From: Hyphomicrobium_A sp044507625
GTDB taxonomy: Bacteria > Pseudomonadota > Alphaproteobacteria > Rhizobiales > Hyphomicrobiaceae
NCBI GenBank assembly: GCA_044507625.1
Contig: JBIQJE010000003.1
Location: 248,001-312,000, forward strand
DNA: 64,000 nucleotides
Reading direction: 5' to 3'
In this document: piece by piece, positions 1 through 10,000 of the stretch
Layout of the letters: each line of letters starts with the position of its first letter
How positions within the stretch are numbered: position 1 is the first letter of the stretch
The notes under the pieces: model-generated
What the model was told of the DNA's origin: nothing
Databases searched by the model: none
The model's input: the letters and a program-made list of their open reading frames with translations, nothing else
Position numbers and translations under genes: made by a program

Positions 1-2
1 GC

Positions 3-446
3 CAGCGCGACGGTGGCGCCCGCATCCTCGTCTTCAGCATGCACCAGAATGCCGCCTACGCCTTGCAGGCATTCCAAGCCGGTGCCCGCGGCTACATCAC
101 CAAATCGAGCCCGCCCGAGTTGCTCATCACCGCCATCCGCGACGTCGCAGCCGGCAAGAAGGCTCTCAGCCCGGACATTGGGCACGCGCTCGCCATGATG
201 CGCATCAACCCTGAGGCGCTGGCCCCGGAAAATCTGACGCCCCGCGAGTTCGACATCTTTCGCATGCTGGCCGATGCCAAGTCTGTGGGCGAGATCGCCG
301 CCACCCTCAATTTGTCGACCAAGACGGTGGCGAACTACCATTACCTTATCAAGTCGAAGCTCGGCGTTTCTTCGGACATCGAGCTCGTGCACCTCGCCAT
401 GCGCCTGAAGATCATTGACACGGACAAAATTCAGACCGGCGATTAG
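3..446 (+). CDS. NarL/FixJ-family response regulator, 5'-truncated by the window
   Basis: The reading frame is open from base 3, so the gene begins outside the window. What remains is the last part of the receiver domain, including the Y-I-T-K-S segment that carries the conserved lysine of response regulators, followed by a linker and a LuxR-type helix-turn-helix (LTPREFDIFRMLADAKS, then EIAATLNLSTKTVANYHYLI). Members of this family bind DNA as dimers after phosphorylation by a sensor kinase. No kinase is visible downstream, so its partner and regulon are unknown. The family call is firm; the function is not assigned. Confidence 0.85.
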   Translation, partial: QRDGGARILVFSMHQNAAYALQAFQAGARGYITKSSPPELLITAIRDVAAGKKALSPDIGHALAMMRINPEALAPENLTPREFDIFRMLADAKSVGEIAATLNLSTKTVANYHYLIKSKLGVSSDIELVHLAMRLKIIDTDKIQTGD

Positions 447-1051
447 CTGGCCGATACGCAGTGTTATCTTTGGGTGCCGTCTTCGGACCGGGGTGATCCA
501 CGTAGCGAGCGCGTAGGCCTGAACATAGCGTCAAAGCTGTCGTTGAAAGGGCTCAACAGCAACGTCCATTGCGGTCCGGCAATCTCGGTTCTTTGTCTGT
601 CTCGCTCGGCCGGCCGCATGCCACTTGCGCACCGCTTGCAGGAGTATGGTGTCCCGAAGTGCGGAACCCGATGCGCCGAAGAATTGGTAGAGGGGTCACG
701 TCTCTGATCGCGGGGTTTTGGGCGGCCGCTTATGTATCCGGACATCGGTCAATCCTCGGCATGCTCTGTGAGAGCCAAGTCGAGGTGATCAACTTCGTAA
801 GTTGCAAATCAAGATGGTTGTGCGCCCCCGCAACCAATGACGCAGGCCTTACCGGCGGCCTGACTGATCCTCACAACTGAAGCTATCGAAGCGTGTCCGG
901 CGGGACGCCGCGCACGTAACGTGCCGCGCACCTCAGCCGCCCCCATGATCGGATGTCATTCACGTTGACCGGATAACGGGCCGAAAGGCCCGTATTCGGC
1001 GTATTTCCTTACGCAAAACGCAAAAAAGCGCCCCCGCCACCGACCTGATTT
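447..1051. other. Gene-poor stretch with one strong hairpin
   Basis: I see no convincing gene here. Short open frames on both strands lack recognisable domains. The clearest structure is a 7-bp perfect stem with a GAAA loop at 976-993 (ACGGGCC/GGCCCGT). No T-run follows on either strand, so calling it a terminator is only possible, not shown. The stretch borders a decayed recombinase, so it may be a scar of an inserted element. Confidence 0.4.
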
Positions 1052-1731
1052 TCAGCGCCCTCTGCGCAGCCAAATTCGCCGAACTCTTGGCCCCTGCGAT
1101 AGCGTAAGGATACCGCCAAGCTCCCCCCTGACTTCGAGACGGTAGTCGGCGTCCTCGTGAGGGACGACGCGGATCTCTTCGATAATGCTGCGCAGTAGCT
1201 CGATGGCCTCGCGATCGGCGTCCGAGCGCAGCAGATCACTCCGGGCTTCAACGCGGGCGGAATAGATAGTCGCCACGTTGGGATGCAAAAGCGGCTCGTC
1301 GTTGGAGCTCAGTGCGGTTCGCTCGCCAGTCTCGACCGCTCGGCCTCGAGCTCATTGAGCTCACCGTTGATCGAGGTTGCATCGGCGCCATTGAGAATGG
1401 CATCGACAAGCCGTTTTATTTGCCGAACTACCCGCTCAAGCTCGCGGCGCATCGCGATCCTCGCCGACGAAGCCTCCGAACGGATGCGGTTGACCTCGGC
1501 GATAAACGTGCGCGGGAAGTCTTCGGCGAGGGCGGCTCCATTGGCCGTGTCCTTAGGCGGTTCGCAATGGTCCTGCTCGACTTGCGCGGACGGCGACGCG
1601 ATTGATGCAAGTAGACCGCTCCGAGCCCGGACACATGCAAATCGTTGGTGCCGAATTTCGTATCGCTCGCTCCACACGCGGCACATTTCGGCAAACCTGA
1701 AAGCAACTGGCGCGGTCGCTTGCCCTGCCAA
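1052..1731 (-). pseudogene. Serine site-specific recombinase, frameshifted C-terminal remnant
   Basis: Three minus-strand pieces in different frames line up with the C-terminal half of large serine recombinases. First, near 1706-1640, is a zinc-ribbon start (MLSGLPKCAACGAS). Second, roughly 1560-1309, is a coiled-coil segment (FIAEVNRIRSEASSARIAM and ELERVVRQIKRLVDAI). Third, 1288-1052, is the terminal part (MHPNVATIYSARVEARSD, then AIELLRSIIEEIRVVP). The resolvase catalytic domain is absent, and at least two frame changes are needed to read the pieces through. It is therefore dead as an enzyme and marks an old mobile-element insertion. No att sites or cargo could be delimited. Confidence 0.7.
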
Positions 1732-2004
1732 AATACCGCCGGCTTACAATCGGGCCGCGTTCCCGCGCGCCATCTCCGCTTGTCGCGCCTTGGCTACCAT
1801 GGCGTGCAATGTTGACCCCGCAGTGTAGCGATAGCGCTGACCAGAACCGAAGCTGGAAAGCGTAGCGTAGCAAGCGGAGGCTTGTTGCGGCTCCGCCACA
1901 TGATAGGCGCATTGATGGCCGGCGCAGCGAAAACAAGTTGAGCGCACGCTGGCGTTCACTATGATTCGGATAATATAACATCCGCATTGTGGCGTGAGGC
2001 GTAG

Positions 2005-2505
2005 ATGAGAGTTCGCGTATGGGGAGGCGCAGCCGCGGCCGCTGCGGTCCTGCCGAGCCCAAGGAAAAAGAGGGCAACATCCGGCGCCGTGAGCGCGCCT
2101 TCCGGAGCGCCCGCAACGGGTCACCGGCAGCTTCCTCTGCACGCCACAGCGCGGATTGAGCACATTCGCGTTCATGGAAGAGGCTCGGTCAATCCGCGCT
2201 TCCATAGGCTGGATGACGACCACCATCATCATGATGACGGCAACGGCTGGGTCGCCCGTACCGTTCTGCTGCACACCTTCGAGCAGGACGACATCGACCA
2301 TGAGGAACTGGTCATCCCCGGCTGCACGCTGGTCAATGCTGAGGTCAGCGACACCACCGAAGTGCGCAGGCGCGATGGCACCGCCTCGCTCGTCATCGTC
2401 GGTCTGCGTGGAGAGAATCTCGCCGAAGACGATGTGCGCGACCACACGCCCTTCAAGCTCCATGAGTTCGTCTACCAGCCGCGGTGCCAGTGTGCGCGCG
2501 TTTAG
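2005..2505 (+). CDS. Hypothetical protein with a His/Asp-rich stretch
   Basis: I do not recognise the product. From about base 2210 to the stop the codons show strong G/C preference at third positions in this frame, as real genes here do. The first 200 bases look less coding, so the true start is uncertain and could lie near 2150-2180. The protein has an acidic His run (DDDHHHHDDGNG), which could bind metal, then a mixed region ending near DHTPFKLHEFVYQP. It sits just upstream of a TonB receptor and is followed by a hairpin. It may be a broken gene next to the recombinase remnant. Confidence 0.35.
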   Translation: MRVRVWGGAAAAAAVLPSPRKKRATSGAVSAPSGAPATGHRQLPLHATARIEHIRVHGRGSVNPRFHRLDDDHHHHDDGNGWVARTVLLHTFEQDDIDHEELVIPGCTLVNAEVSDTTEVRRRDGTASLVIVGLRGENLAEDDVRDHTPFKLHEFVYQPRCQCARV

Positions 2506-2549
2506 GGTTGTGAAGCTGAACTAACGGCTCGCTACTCCCGAGGGCCGAG

Positions 2550-2577
2550 CGTGGGCGCCGCTGTCACGGCGTCCACG
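2550..2577 (+). terminator. Hairpin between hypothetical ORF and TonB receptor
   Basis: GTGGGCGCCG at 2551-2560 pairs with CGGCGTCCAC at 2567-2576, with one G-U pair and a six-base loop, 45 bases after the stop of the upstream ORF. There is no clear T-tract. It could be a weak terminator or a leader structure of the receptor mRNA. Confidence 0.4.
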
Positions 2578-2612
2578 CCTTTGAAATCATCTACCAGACA
2601 TTCGAGGTCTAC

Positions 2613-4865
2613 ATGTCCGCTCGCGTATCTCTGAGCGCTTATCTCTGCGCGTTCGCTGCCATGGCAATTCCCACGGGAGAGGCCGTCCGTGCCCAGACAG
2701 CCGGGGTGAACACGCCGCCCGCGTCGACGCAGTTGGATCCCCTGACGGTCGAGGCCGATACCAAGAAGAAGAAAAAACAGACATCGGCAAAAGCTGCCGC
2801 GTCCGCAGCGTCGGCAAATGCTGCCACGACTGCTCCCCAGCCAGCTATGCCGGCCGCTGCAGTCCTCAATATCGACATCGACGGCACCGTTACGGAGAAC
2901 AGCGGATCCTATGCGGCAGAGAACAGCACCATTGGTGGCAAGCTCGTTCTACCGATCAAGGAGACGCCGCGATCCATCTCCGTATTGACCCGTAAGCGGC
3001 TGGACGATGAGAATATTACGACCGTCACGGAAGCTGCAGAGCGGGCAACGGGTGTGTATGTCCGCAATCAGGGCGACGCCAGCGACGGCCCATTGTTCTA
3101 CTCGCGCGGATTTCTCATGTCGGTGTCCGAGAACGGCGTACCGCTCAATACCGACTACTACGGTCCAGGCCTTGATACGGCGATTTACGATCGCATCGAA
3201 ATCATACGCGGCCCCGATGGATTGATGCAGGGCCAGGGCCAGCTCGGCGGCTCGGTCAATCTGGTTCGCAAGGCACCGCTAGCGACGCAGCAGGTTAAAA
3301 CGGAACTGTCAGCCGGACAATGGAACAACTATCGCAGCATGCTCGATGTCTCGACGCCGCTGCTGGCGTCGGGCGCCGTACGGGCGCGTGTCGTGGGGCT
3401 GGCGGAAGCGAAGGATTCATTCGTCGATTTCGTCGGCGGCGAACGCCACATGGGCTACGGTATCATCGCGATCGACATCTCGGAAAGCACCACCATCTCG
3501 CTCAACGCGCTGTCGCAAAAGAATGGGGTCAATCCCTACTACGGCGCCCTGCACATTCCGAATACGAATTCGTACACGCCGCGCGGCACGTTTCTGGGCG
3601 CCCGCTGGAGTAACTTCGACTACAACAGGCAGGAATACGGTGCGGAGCTGAAACATCGTTTCGACAAGGACTGGTCCCTCAGCGCGACGCTCACGCGGCG
3701 CGATTACGACGACACCAAGCGTTTCGCGTTCCACAACCCTCATCCGTCTTTTCATCTGACGGGAACCTCGGGGCTCATCAACCGCGGCACCTGGTTCGAG
3801 GCCGAGCAATGGACGGGCGACGCGCATCTCACCGGCCGCTTCGGCTTCCTCGGCCGCAAGCACGATATTGTCATCGGTGCGAATTTTGAGAATTTCGATC
3901 ATGAGCGCTGGAGCCGCAACGCTCCCGCCATTGGTCTGTGGCCCGCAGGAGACCCCAACATACCTTACGCCGAGGTCACGAAGGCAGGCTCCACCATATC
4001 GAAGGTCACGCAGGAAGGCCTGTATGCGCAGGGCCGCTTCGAAATCATGCCCTGGATGCACGCTCATCTCGGCGCCCGACTAACCGACTACAAATCGCAG
4101 TCGAGTACCCAAGGCGTCATCTACGACGAGGCAAACGTCTTTACGCCCTACGGCGGGCTCGTCGTCGACGTGACGCGCGAATGGATGGTCTACGCCAGCT
4201 ACGCCGACATCTTCCGGCCGCAGGGGATCACGACGACGGATGCATCGGACGCCACGCTGCCGCCCATCGTCGGCGAGCAATACGAAGTCGGGATCAAAGC
4301 CTCACTGTTGGATGGGGCGCTAACGCCGAGTCTGGCCTTCTTCCGCGCCAGCGATACCGGTCGTCCGCTGCCCGACCCGGCAAATCCAGGGCATTCCATC
4401 GCGGCCGGAGAGGTCCTGTCGGAAGGTTTCGAAGTCGAGGTGGGCGCCAGGCCAGTGCGCGGCTGGGAGCTCGTCTCCGGCTATACGTACACAGAAACGA
4501 AGTTCGCAGCCGGTCAGCCGGGAGAGGTCGGCACGCGCTTCAACTCCTTCTATCCCAAGCACACGTTCAAATTCTGGTCGAACTATGCCTTCAGCGAAGG
4601 GGCGCTCGACGGCGTGTCGCTCGGCGTCGGGCTGCGCGCATTCAGTGAAAGCACGACCTCGTTCAGCGCACCTTACCGGGGTAAGGTTTCGCAGCCCGCC
4701 TACGCGGTCGTCGACGGCAGGATCGCCTATAAGCTCGATCGCCACACGGAACTGTCGCTGAACGTCAGCAACATATTCGACGAGGTCTATACGCCTTACC
4801 CGGATGTGCGAGCCTTCTATGGAGAACCGCGGCGGGCGATGGCGAGGGTCGCAACGACATGGTGA
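2613..4865 (+). CDS. TonB-dependent siderophore receptor
   Basis: Outer-membrane receptor of 750 residues that would import a ferric siderophore with energy from TonB-ExbBD. There is a signal peptide (about residues 1-27, ending A-V-R-A-Q), a TonB-box-like LDPLTVEA near 41-48, a Lys run (KKKKK) and Ala-rich linker to about residue 85. The plug domain follows (IKETPRSISVLTRKRLDD, then IEIIRGPDGLMQGQGQLGG), then a large beta-barrel. It ends in Trp rather than the more usual Phe. The plug wording matches the FhuE/FpvA-type siderophore subfamily. The start at 2613 gives a good signal peptide. No Fur site was identified by eye. The substrate is unknown. Confidence 0.9.
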   Translation: MSARVSLSAYLCAFAAMAIPTGEAVRAQTAGVNTPPASTQLDPLTVEADTKKKKKQTSAKAAASAASANAATTAPQPAMPAAAVLNIDIDGTVTENSGSYAAENSTIGGKLVLPIKETPRSISVLTRKRLDDENITTVTEAAERATGVYVRNQGDASDGPLFYSRGFLMSVSENGVPLNTDYYGPGLDTAIYDRIEIIRGPDGLMQGQGQLGGSVNLVRKAPLATQQVKTELSAGQWNNYRSMLDVSTPLLASGAVRARVVGLAEAKDSFVDFVGGERHMGYGIIAIDISESTTISLNALSQKNGVNPYYGALHIPNTNSYTPRGTFLGARWSNFDYNRQEYGAELKHRFDKDWSLSATLTRRDYDDTKRFAFHNPHPSFHLTGTSGLINRGTWFEAEQWTGDAHLTGRFGFLGRKHDIVIGANFENFDHERWSRNAPAIGLWPAGDPNIPYAEVTKAGSTISKVTQEGLYAQGRFEIMPWMHAHLGARLTDYKSQSSTQGVIYDEANVFTPYGGLVVDVTREWMVYASYADIFRPQGITTTDASDATLPPIVGEQYEVGIKASLLDGALTPSLAFFRASDTGRPLPDPANPGHSIAAGEVLSEGFEVEVGARPVRGWELVSGYTYTETKFAAGQPGEVGTRFNSFYPKHTFKFWSNYAFSEGALDGVSLGVGLRAFSESTTSFSAPYRGKVSQPAYAVVDGRIAYKLDRHTELSLNVSNIFDEVYTPYPDVRAFYGEPRRAMARVATTW

Positions 4866-5337
4866 GTGTACGCCCCCAGATCCACCTCTGATCGTTATTG
4901 CTTCATTCGCACGACCACATCGACGATGCACACGTGGCCCAGCGATGATGTCGCAATGTGGATTGCCATCGCGTAGCACTGCCGTCTCAAAGAAAGAACT
5001 GCCGAGGGCGGCTCGGCAGTTCCAACACGTGATGGCGCAAGCAGTATTGCGCCATCACGATTCCAACCCTCGATCCTCCTTGAACGTCGGGCGATCGCGA
5101 TGGTCGAGTCACGCCTGCTGGCCGCTGGATGTCTTTGCCGAATTTCTCAAGCTGAAGTGTGTCGACGGCGGTCGAAACGCATCTGCCGAGGGAGATGCCG
5201 CGCGGTGATGCGCTGGCAATAGCTCCACTTATTCGGTCGGCTGATAACTGTAGTCCCAAGACTTCTATGCAGACCACAACCAAGGACGCAATACATCCGC
5301 GATGGTGAGGGTCGTAGATCGCGCTGCGCGCCGTGCG
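4866..5337. other. Convergent intergenic region
   Basis: This separates the plus-strand receptor from the minus-strand regulator. Apart from the two hairpins listed separately I see no gene. Short open frames crossing it begin or end inside the hairpins and have no recognisable domain. Confidence 0.5.
4997..5059. terminator. Tandem perfect hairpins, probable bidirectional terminator
   Basis: The first is a 10-bp perfect stem at 4997-5021 (AACTGCCGAG/CTCGGCAGTT, five-base loop). The second is a 13-bp perfect stem at 5028-5059 (CGTGATGGCGCAA/TTGCGCCATCACG, six-base loop). They lie between converging genes, which suits a shared terminator, although neither has a long T-run. A repeated palindromic element is the alternative. 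Confidence 0.55.
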
Positions 5338-6897
5338 TTACGCGCCGCCGACGGCCTGCGCGATGGCATCCGGCACGATGGCGTCGCCGAAGTGCCGTTT
5401 CATGTGCGTGATCAAGCCGCGCATGACGTTCCGGCGGTGTCTGCGGCGCTGAAAGCGGCGAGCGAAAATGTTGTAAATGTAGGCCAAAAGCTTCCTGGCG
5501 CGGTCCTCCTCAAGGTGCGCGAACATCGCTTCGATGTCGTCCGGAAGCCGAGGCGTATCGGCGCGGGCGAGCAGAAATGCCAGCTCAAGGCGCGCCTGCG
5601 GCTTGACCGCGAAGAGCGCCGCGCACACCTCCTCCATCGCCGCCCGCCTATCTTCTGCGAGCAACGCAGTGATTTTAAGCACCAGAAGGTAGCGGTGAAA
5701 TGCCGAGCCGATCTCAGACATTTCGATTGCCTCGTCTAGATAGGCGATCGCCTCGTCGATGTTGCCCCGGGCCATGCGGATTTGCCCCTGCATGGCAAAT
5801 GCGGCGGCGAAGGCCGTGCTCTTGGCGAACGCCTCGTCCGCAAGCTGCGCAGCCAGTTCGGCGTGACCGCGATCGATAAAGAAGAGCAGCTTCGCCACGC
5901 CGAGCACCAGCAATGGATTGTCTTGAACCTTCGGCAAGCTCGACAACGCGAGGTGCTCGATCTCGTCCTCGATGGCTGCCCAGTCATCGGCAGGCATCAT
6001 CTCTGTCTCTTCCAGAGCCTGGCTGAGCAGCCGCATGTACAGATTGAGCGCCCACATGATCGCGAGTTGAGGGTCGTCGGGCTTCTCGGTGCGGGCGCGG
6101 GCAAGCTGGGCCTCGTTTTCACGCCAGATGACCGGCGTGCGCGCGAGAAGCTCCGCCGCCTCGTAGAGACGGACCTCAAGCGGCTTCTCCAGAGCAGCTA
6201 TCGCCGGTCCCGCCGGCGCCGCGAGGTTCTTCCAAATATCCGCCTGGATGTCTCTGGCGACCTGCTCGATCTCCCGGCATCTCGCACTCGCGAACCGCGC
6301 GCGGAACGTGCTGAGGACAGCCCGCGTCGCGGCATGGCGCAGCACGAACGCCGCATGCACCGTCTCTTCCTCGGCGTGAAAGCTTACGTCGAGGCTATAG
6401 GTCACGTCGTCGGTGGATTTTTCCGGCTGCCAGTCGGGGACGCAGTCTACAGCGCGATCGCTTCCCATCAGGTTTTTGAGTGCCTGAGTCAATTGCGCGA
6501 GGGTGCTGTGCGTGCGTTGTGTGCTGCGCCGCATCCCGTAAGCCGGCCCCAGCCGCAGGAATGCGCGGCGGCCGCACGTGGGCTCCATCGTCCGCGCAAT
6601 CCAGACGTACCCCTCGCCATACTGCGTGGCGATGAAGCGGGGTTTGCGCGCGTTGTCGCCGAGGACTTTACGCAGGCGGTTGACGAGAAAATCGATGTTG
6701 CGCTCGCTGGTGTCACTCGCATCGCGGGTCATCAGCTCAACCAGTCTGCGCCGCGTCAGGAGTTTTCCAGGCTGCTGCGTGAAATGAAGCAGCAGTGCCC
6801 GCTCCTGTCGCGTTAGACGCAATTCGGTGCCGTCGGTGCGTCTGGCGGACAGCATGTCCTCGTCGAACGTCAGATCGTTGAAGCGGATTGTCCGCAC
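5338..6897 (-). CDS. Winged-helix transcriptional regulator with TPR-like C-terminal half
   Basis: A 519-residue protein with a GTG start. Residues 1-105 form an OmpR/ToxR-type winged helix (ELRLTRQERALLLHFTQQPG, then ERNIDFLVNRLRKVLGDNAR and the wing at QYGEGYVW). There is no receiver domain and no evident membrane helix, so it is not a classical response regulator or CadC. The rest is Ala/Leu-rich helical sequence consistent with TPR-like repeats (for example DEAFAKSTAFAAAFAMQGQI and ARGNIDEAIAYLDEAIE). It is divergent from the autotransporter starting at 7091, with about 190 bases between, so it is a plausible regulator of that gene. The signal sensed is unknown. Confidence 0.75.
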   Translation of the reverse strand: MRTIRFNDLTFDEDMLSARRTDGTELRLTRQERALLLHFTQQPGKLLTRRRLVELMTRDASDTSERNIDFLVNRLRKVLGDNARKPRFIATQYGEGYVWIARTMEPTCGRRAFLRLGPAYGMRRSTQRTHSTLAQLTQALKNLMGSDRAVDCVPDWQPEKSTDDVTYSLDVSFHAEEETVHAAFVLRHAATRAVLSTFRARFASARCREIEQVARDIQADIWKNLAAPAGPAIAALEKPLEVRLYEAAELLARTPVIWRENEAQLARARTEKPDDPQLAIMWALNLYMRLLSQALEETEMMPADDWAAIEDEIEHLALSSLPKVQDNPLLVLGVAKLLFFIDRGHAELAAQLADEAFAKSTAFAAAFAMQGQIRMARGNIDEAIAYLDEAIEMSEIGSAFHRYLLVLKITALLAEDRRAAMEEVCAALFAVKPQARLELAFLLARADTPRLPDDIEAMFAHLEEDRARKLLAYIYNIFARRFQRRRHRRNVMRGLITHMKRHFGDAIVPDAIAQAVGGA

Positions 6898-7090
6898 GTC
6901 CGTCGGTCCTCCCCCCGCACGCTGTCGCGGTCACATTGTCGGCAGCGGTGCAGCAGGGCAAGAGGGCCACACCGCAAAAGCTAACGTCATGCCCAGGGTT
7001 AATACGGCGGCTTTCAAATACTGGCGCAACATTCCTCTGCTAGCGGAGGATCGGCAGATCGGGCGAGAGCCGAGAATCGGGGTGGAATTC

Positions 7091-10000
7091 ATGTCTCTAT
7101 TGGCTCCAATGGACATACTCCGTGGTCGCCCTACCGCTCCCCATTGCCTGCCAAGCAGACGCCCGGCGGTCAACATCGCGCGCGGCGCCGGGCTCGCGCT
7201 CGTGTGCGTATTCGCACTGTCCTCTCCGGCTTTCTCTCAATCCAACGCGGGTGGCGCCGGCGGGCCAGGCGGCGCCACGGGTGGCGGCGCCGGTGGTAGC
7301 GGCGGCGCGCCGGGCGATCCCGGTGTTGCGGGCAATCCTGGCAGTGCAGGTGGTACAGCAGGTGCCGCCGGGACGGCGAACGGCGGCGCCGGCGGCACCG
7401 GCGGAGGCGGCGCCGGCGGGGGAGGCGGAGGCGGTGGCGCCGACGCATTCACCGGCGTCGTGCTTCCCGGTAGCGCGCAGACCGGCGGGACAGGCGGGGC
7501 TGGCGGCACGGGTGGTGGTGGTACCGCTGGTAATGGCGGTAGCGGCGGCGGCGGCGGTGGTGGCGCCGGCGGAGGTGGCGCCGTCATCAGCATCACCGGC
7601 GCGGGCGCATTGTCTGTCGATCTGACCGGCGGCGGCGGCGGCAAGGGCGGCGGCGGCGGCACTGGCGGCCTCGGCAGCCGCGGCGACGGCGGTGGCGGCG
7701 GCTATGGCGGTGATGGGGGCGATGGCATCGTTTTCAACACCGGCGCGACTCTGACGAGTGGCGCGACCATTGCCGGTGGCAATGGCGGCCTCGGTGGCCT
7801 CGGTGGCATCGGTGGCATCGGTGCTAGCGGCGGCGGCGGCGGTGGCGGCGGTAACGGCGGCGATGGTGCCGTTTTCACCAACGGCGGGACGCTGATGAAT
7901 GCAGCGACGGTTGTCGGCGGCAATGGCGGTGCTGGCGCCGCTGGCGGCCAAGGCGTCGGCAATATTAACTTCGGCGCACCCGGCGGTAAGGGCGGCGACG
8001 GCGGCGACGGCGGCAAGGGCGGCGGCGGTGCCGTTTTCACGAATGGCGGGACGCTGATGAATGACATGGCCGTTGCCGGCGGCAATGGCGGCGCTGGCGC
8101 TGTTGGCGGACGCGGCGGTAATGGCAGCGGCCCCGGTGTCGGCGGCACTGGCGGCACTGGCGGCACTGGCGGTCTCGGCGGCGATGGCGCCATTTTCACC
8201 CATGGCGAGACGCTGACCAATACAGCAACCATTGCCGGGGGCAGCGGTGGCAGTGGGGGTGACGGCGGCCTCGGCGGCGGCGGCGTCACCGGCGGCAACG
8301 GCGGCGACGGCAGCAATGGTGGCGACGGCGGCACCGCTGTTATTTTCACCCTTGGCGGGACGCTGACCAACGCAGCGACGGCGGCCATTACAGGTGGCAA
8401 TGGCGGCGGCGGCGGCAGCGGAGGCCTCGGCAGCGGCAGCGGCGTGGTTGGCCATCGCGGCGACGACGGCAATGGCGGAAACGGCGGCGACGCCGTCGTT
8501 TTCACCAATGGCGGGACGCTGATGAATGAAGGAACCATCGCCGGTGGCGACGCCGGCGCCGGCGGCGGTATCGCAGGCCTTGCCGGTCTCGGCGGCACCG
8601 GCGTCATCGGCGCCAATCTGACGATCGTCAACGCCGGTACGATCTCGGGCGGACTGGGCGATGGGACACAGGCGAACGCCGTCACCTTCACCGGCGGCAG
8701 CAACGTGCTGGAGCTGCAATCCGGCTACATCGTCAACGGCAACGCGGTTGACCAGACGAATAATGGCACGTTCCGTCTTGGCGGCGCGGTCGACTCCATG
8801 TTCGACATCTCGAACCTCGGCACGCAGTACCAGGGCTTCAGCATCTTCGAGAAGACCGGCATCTCGACCTGGACGCTGACTGGAGTGAGCACGTTCGCCG
8901 GGCCGACCAACGTCAACCAGGGCACACTGCTGGCCGGCGGCGCCGGCGCTTTCTCGCCATCGAGCGCATTCACCGTCTCGAGCGGCGCATTTCTCGATCT
9001 CGGCGATTTCGATCAGACCATCGGCTCGCTCGCCGGAGCGGGCGATGTACTGCTCGGCAGCGCCGCACTGACCACCGGCGGCGACGGCCGCTCCACGGAG
9101 TTCTCGGGTACGATCTCGGGCACCGGCAACCTCATCAAGGAGGGCAACGGCAGCTTGGTCCTGTCAGGCACCAACACCTATAGCGGCTCGACGACCGTCA
9201 ACGATGGCGCGCTGATCGTCGACGGGTCGATTGCAGCGTCGTCGGCGACGATCCTCAACAGCGGCCGGCTCGGCGGCATAGGCACGGTGAGCGCCACCAG
9301 CGTCAACGCCGGCGCCACCATAGCGCCCGGCAATGCCGCAACGCCCATTGGCACGCTCACCGTCAACGGCAACCTCACCTTCGATCCCGCCGCATTCTAC
9401 GAGGTCGGCGTCGACGATGCGGGCCACTCGGACCTGATCAAGGTCGATGGCATCGCGACGCTCGGCGGCGCCAAGGTGACGGTCAAGGTCGCGTCGGGCA
9501 CCTATTCGCCGCTCAATACCTACACCGTCCTGACGGCAACCGGCCTTTCGGGCGCCTTCGATGCCGACGTCGACATCGATGCCGCCTTTCTCGATCCTTC
9601 CATCGTCCAAACGTCCACCAGCGTGCTGCTGACCTTGGTGCGCAATGACGTCAACCTCATCGACGTGGCGCGGACGCCCAACCAGAGGGCCGTTGCCGGC
9701 GCGCTCGATACCCTGGCAACCAGCAATCCCCTGTTCCTCGCCGTGATCGGCCAGAGCGCGGCAGGCGCACAGCAGGCGTTCGATGCGCTGTCGGGCGAGA
9801 TCCATGCGACCGTCGCTGGGCTGCTCGTCGACCAGAGCCGCTTCGTGCGCGATGCCATCCTCTCCCGCTTGCTGCAGGCCTCTTACGGCGGCGGGGGCGC
9901 CAGCGCCGTTGCCGCGCTCGCCGCGGGCGGGCCGACGACGATTGCCGCCCTGGGCGATACGCCGATGATGGGCCTCGGCATGTCCGGATTGGGCATGGGC

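Noticed and set aside
7230..8620. CRISPR-like or minisatellite array
   Set aside because: The periodic sequence is coding, spacing varies by more than 20 bases, and there are no identical repeats separated by unique spacers.
7097..8719. Long minus-strand frames rich in Ala and Pro opposite the autotransporter
   Set aside because: They mirror the GGC/GGT-rich passenger repeats; composition, not selection, keeps them open, and they have no start signal or domain.
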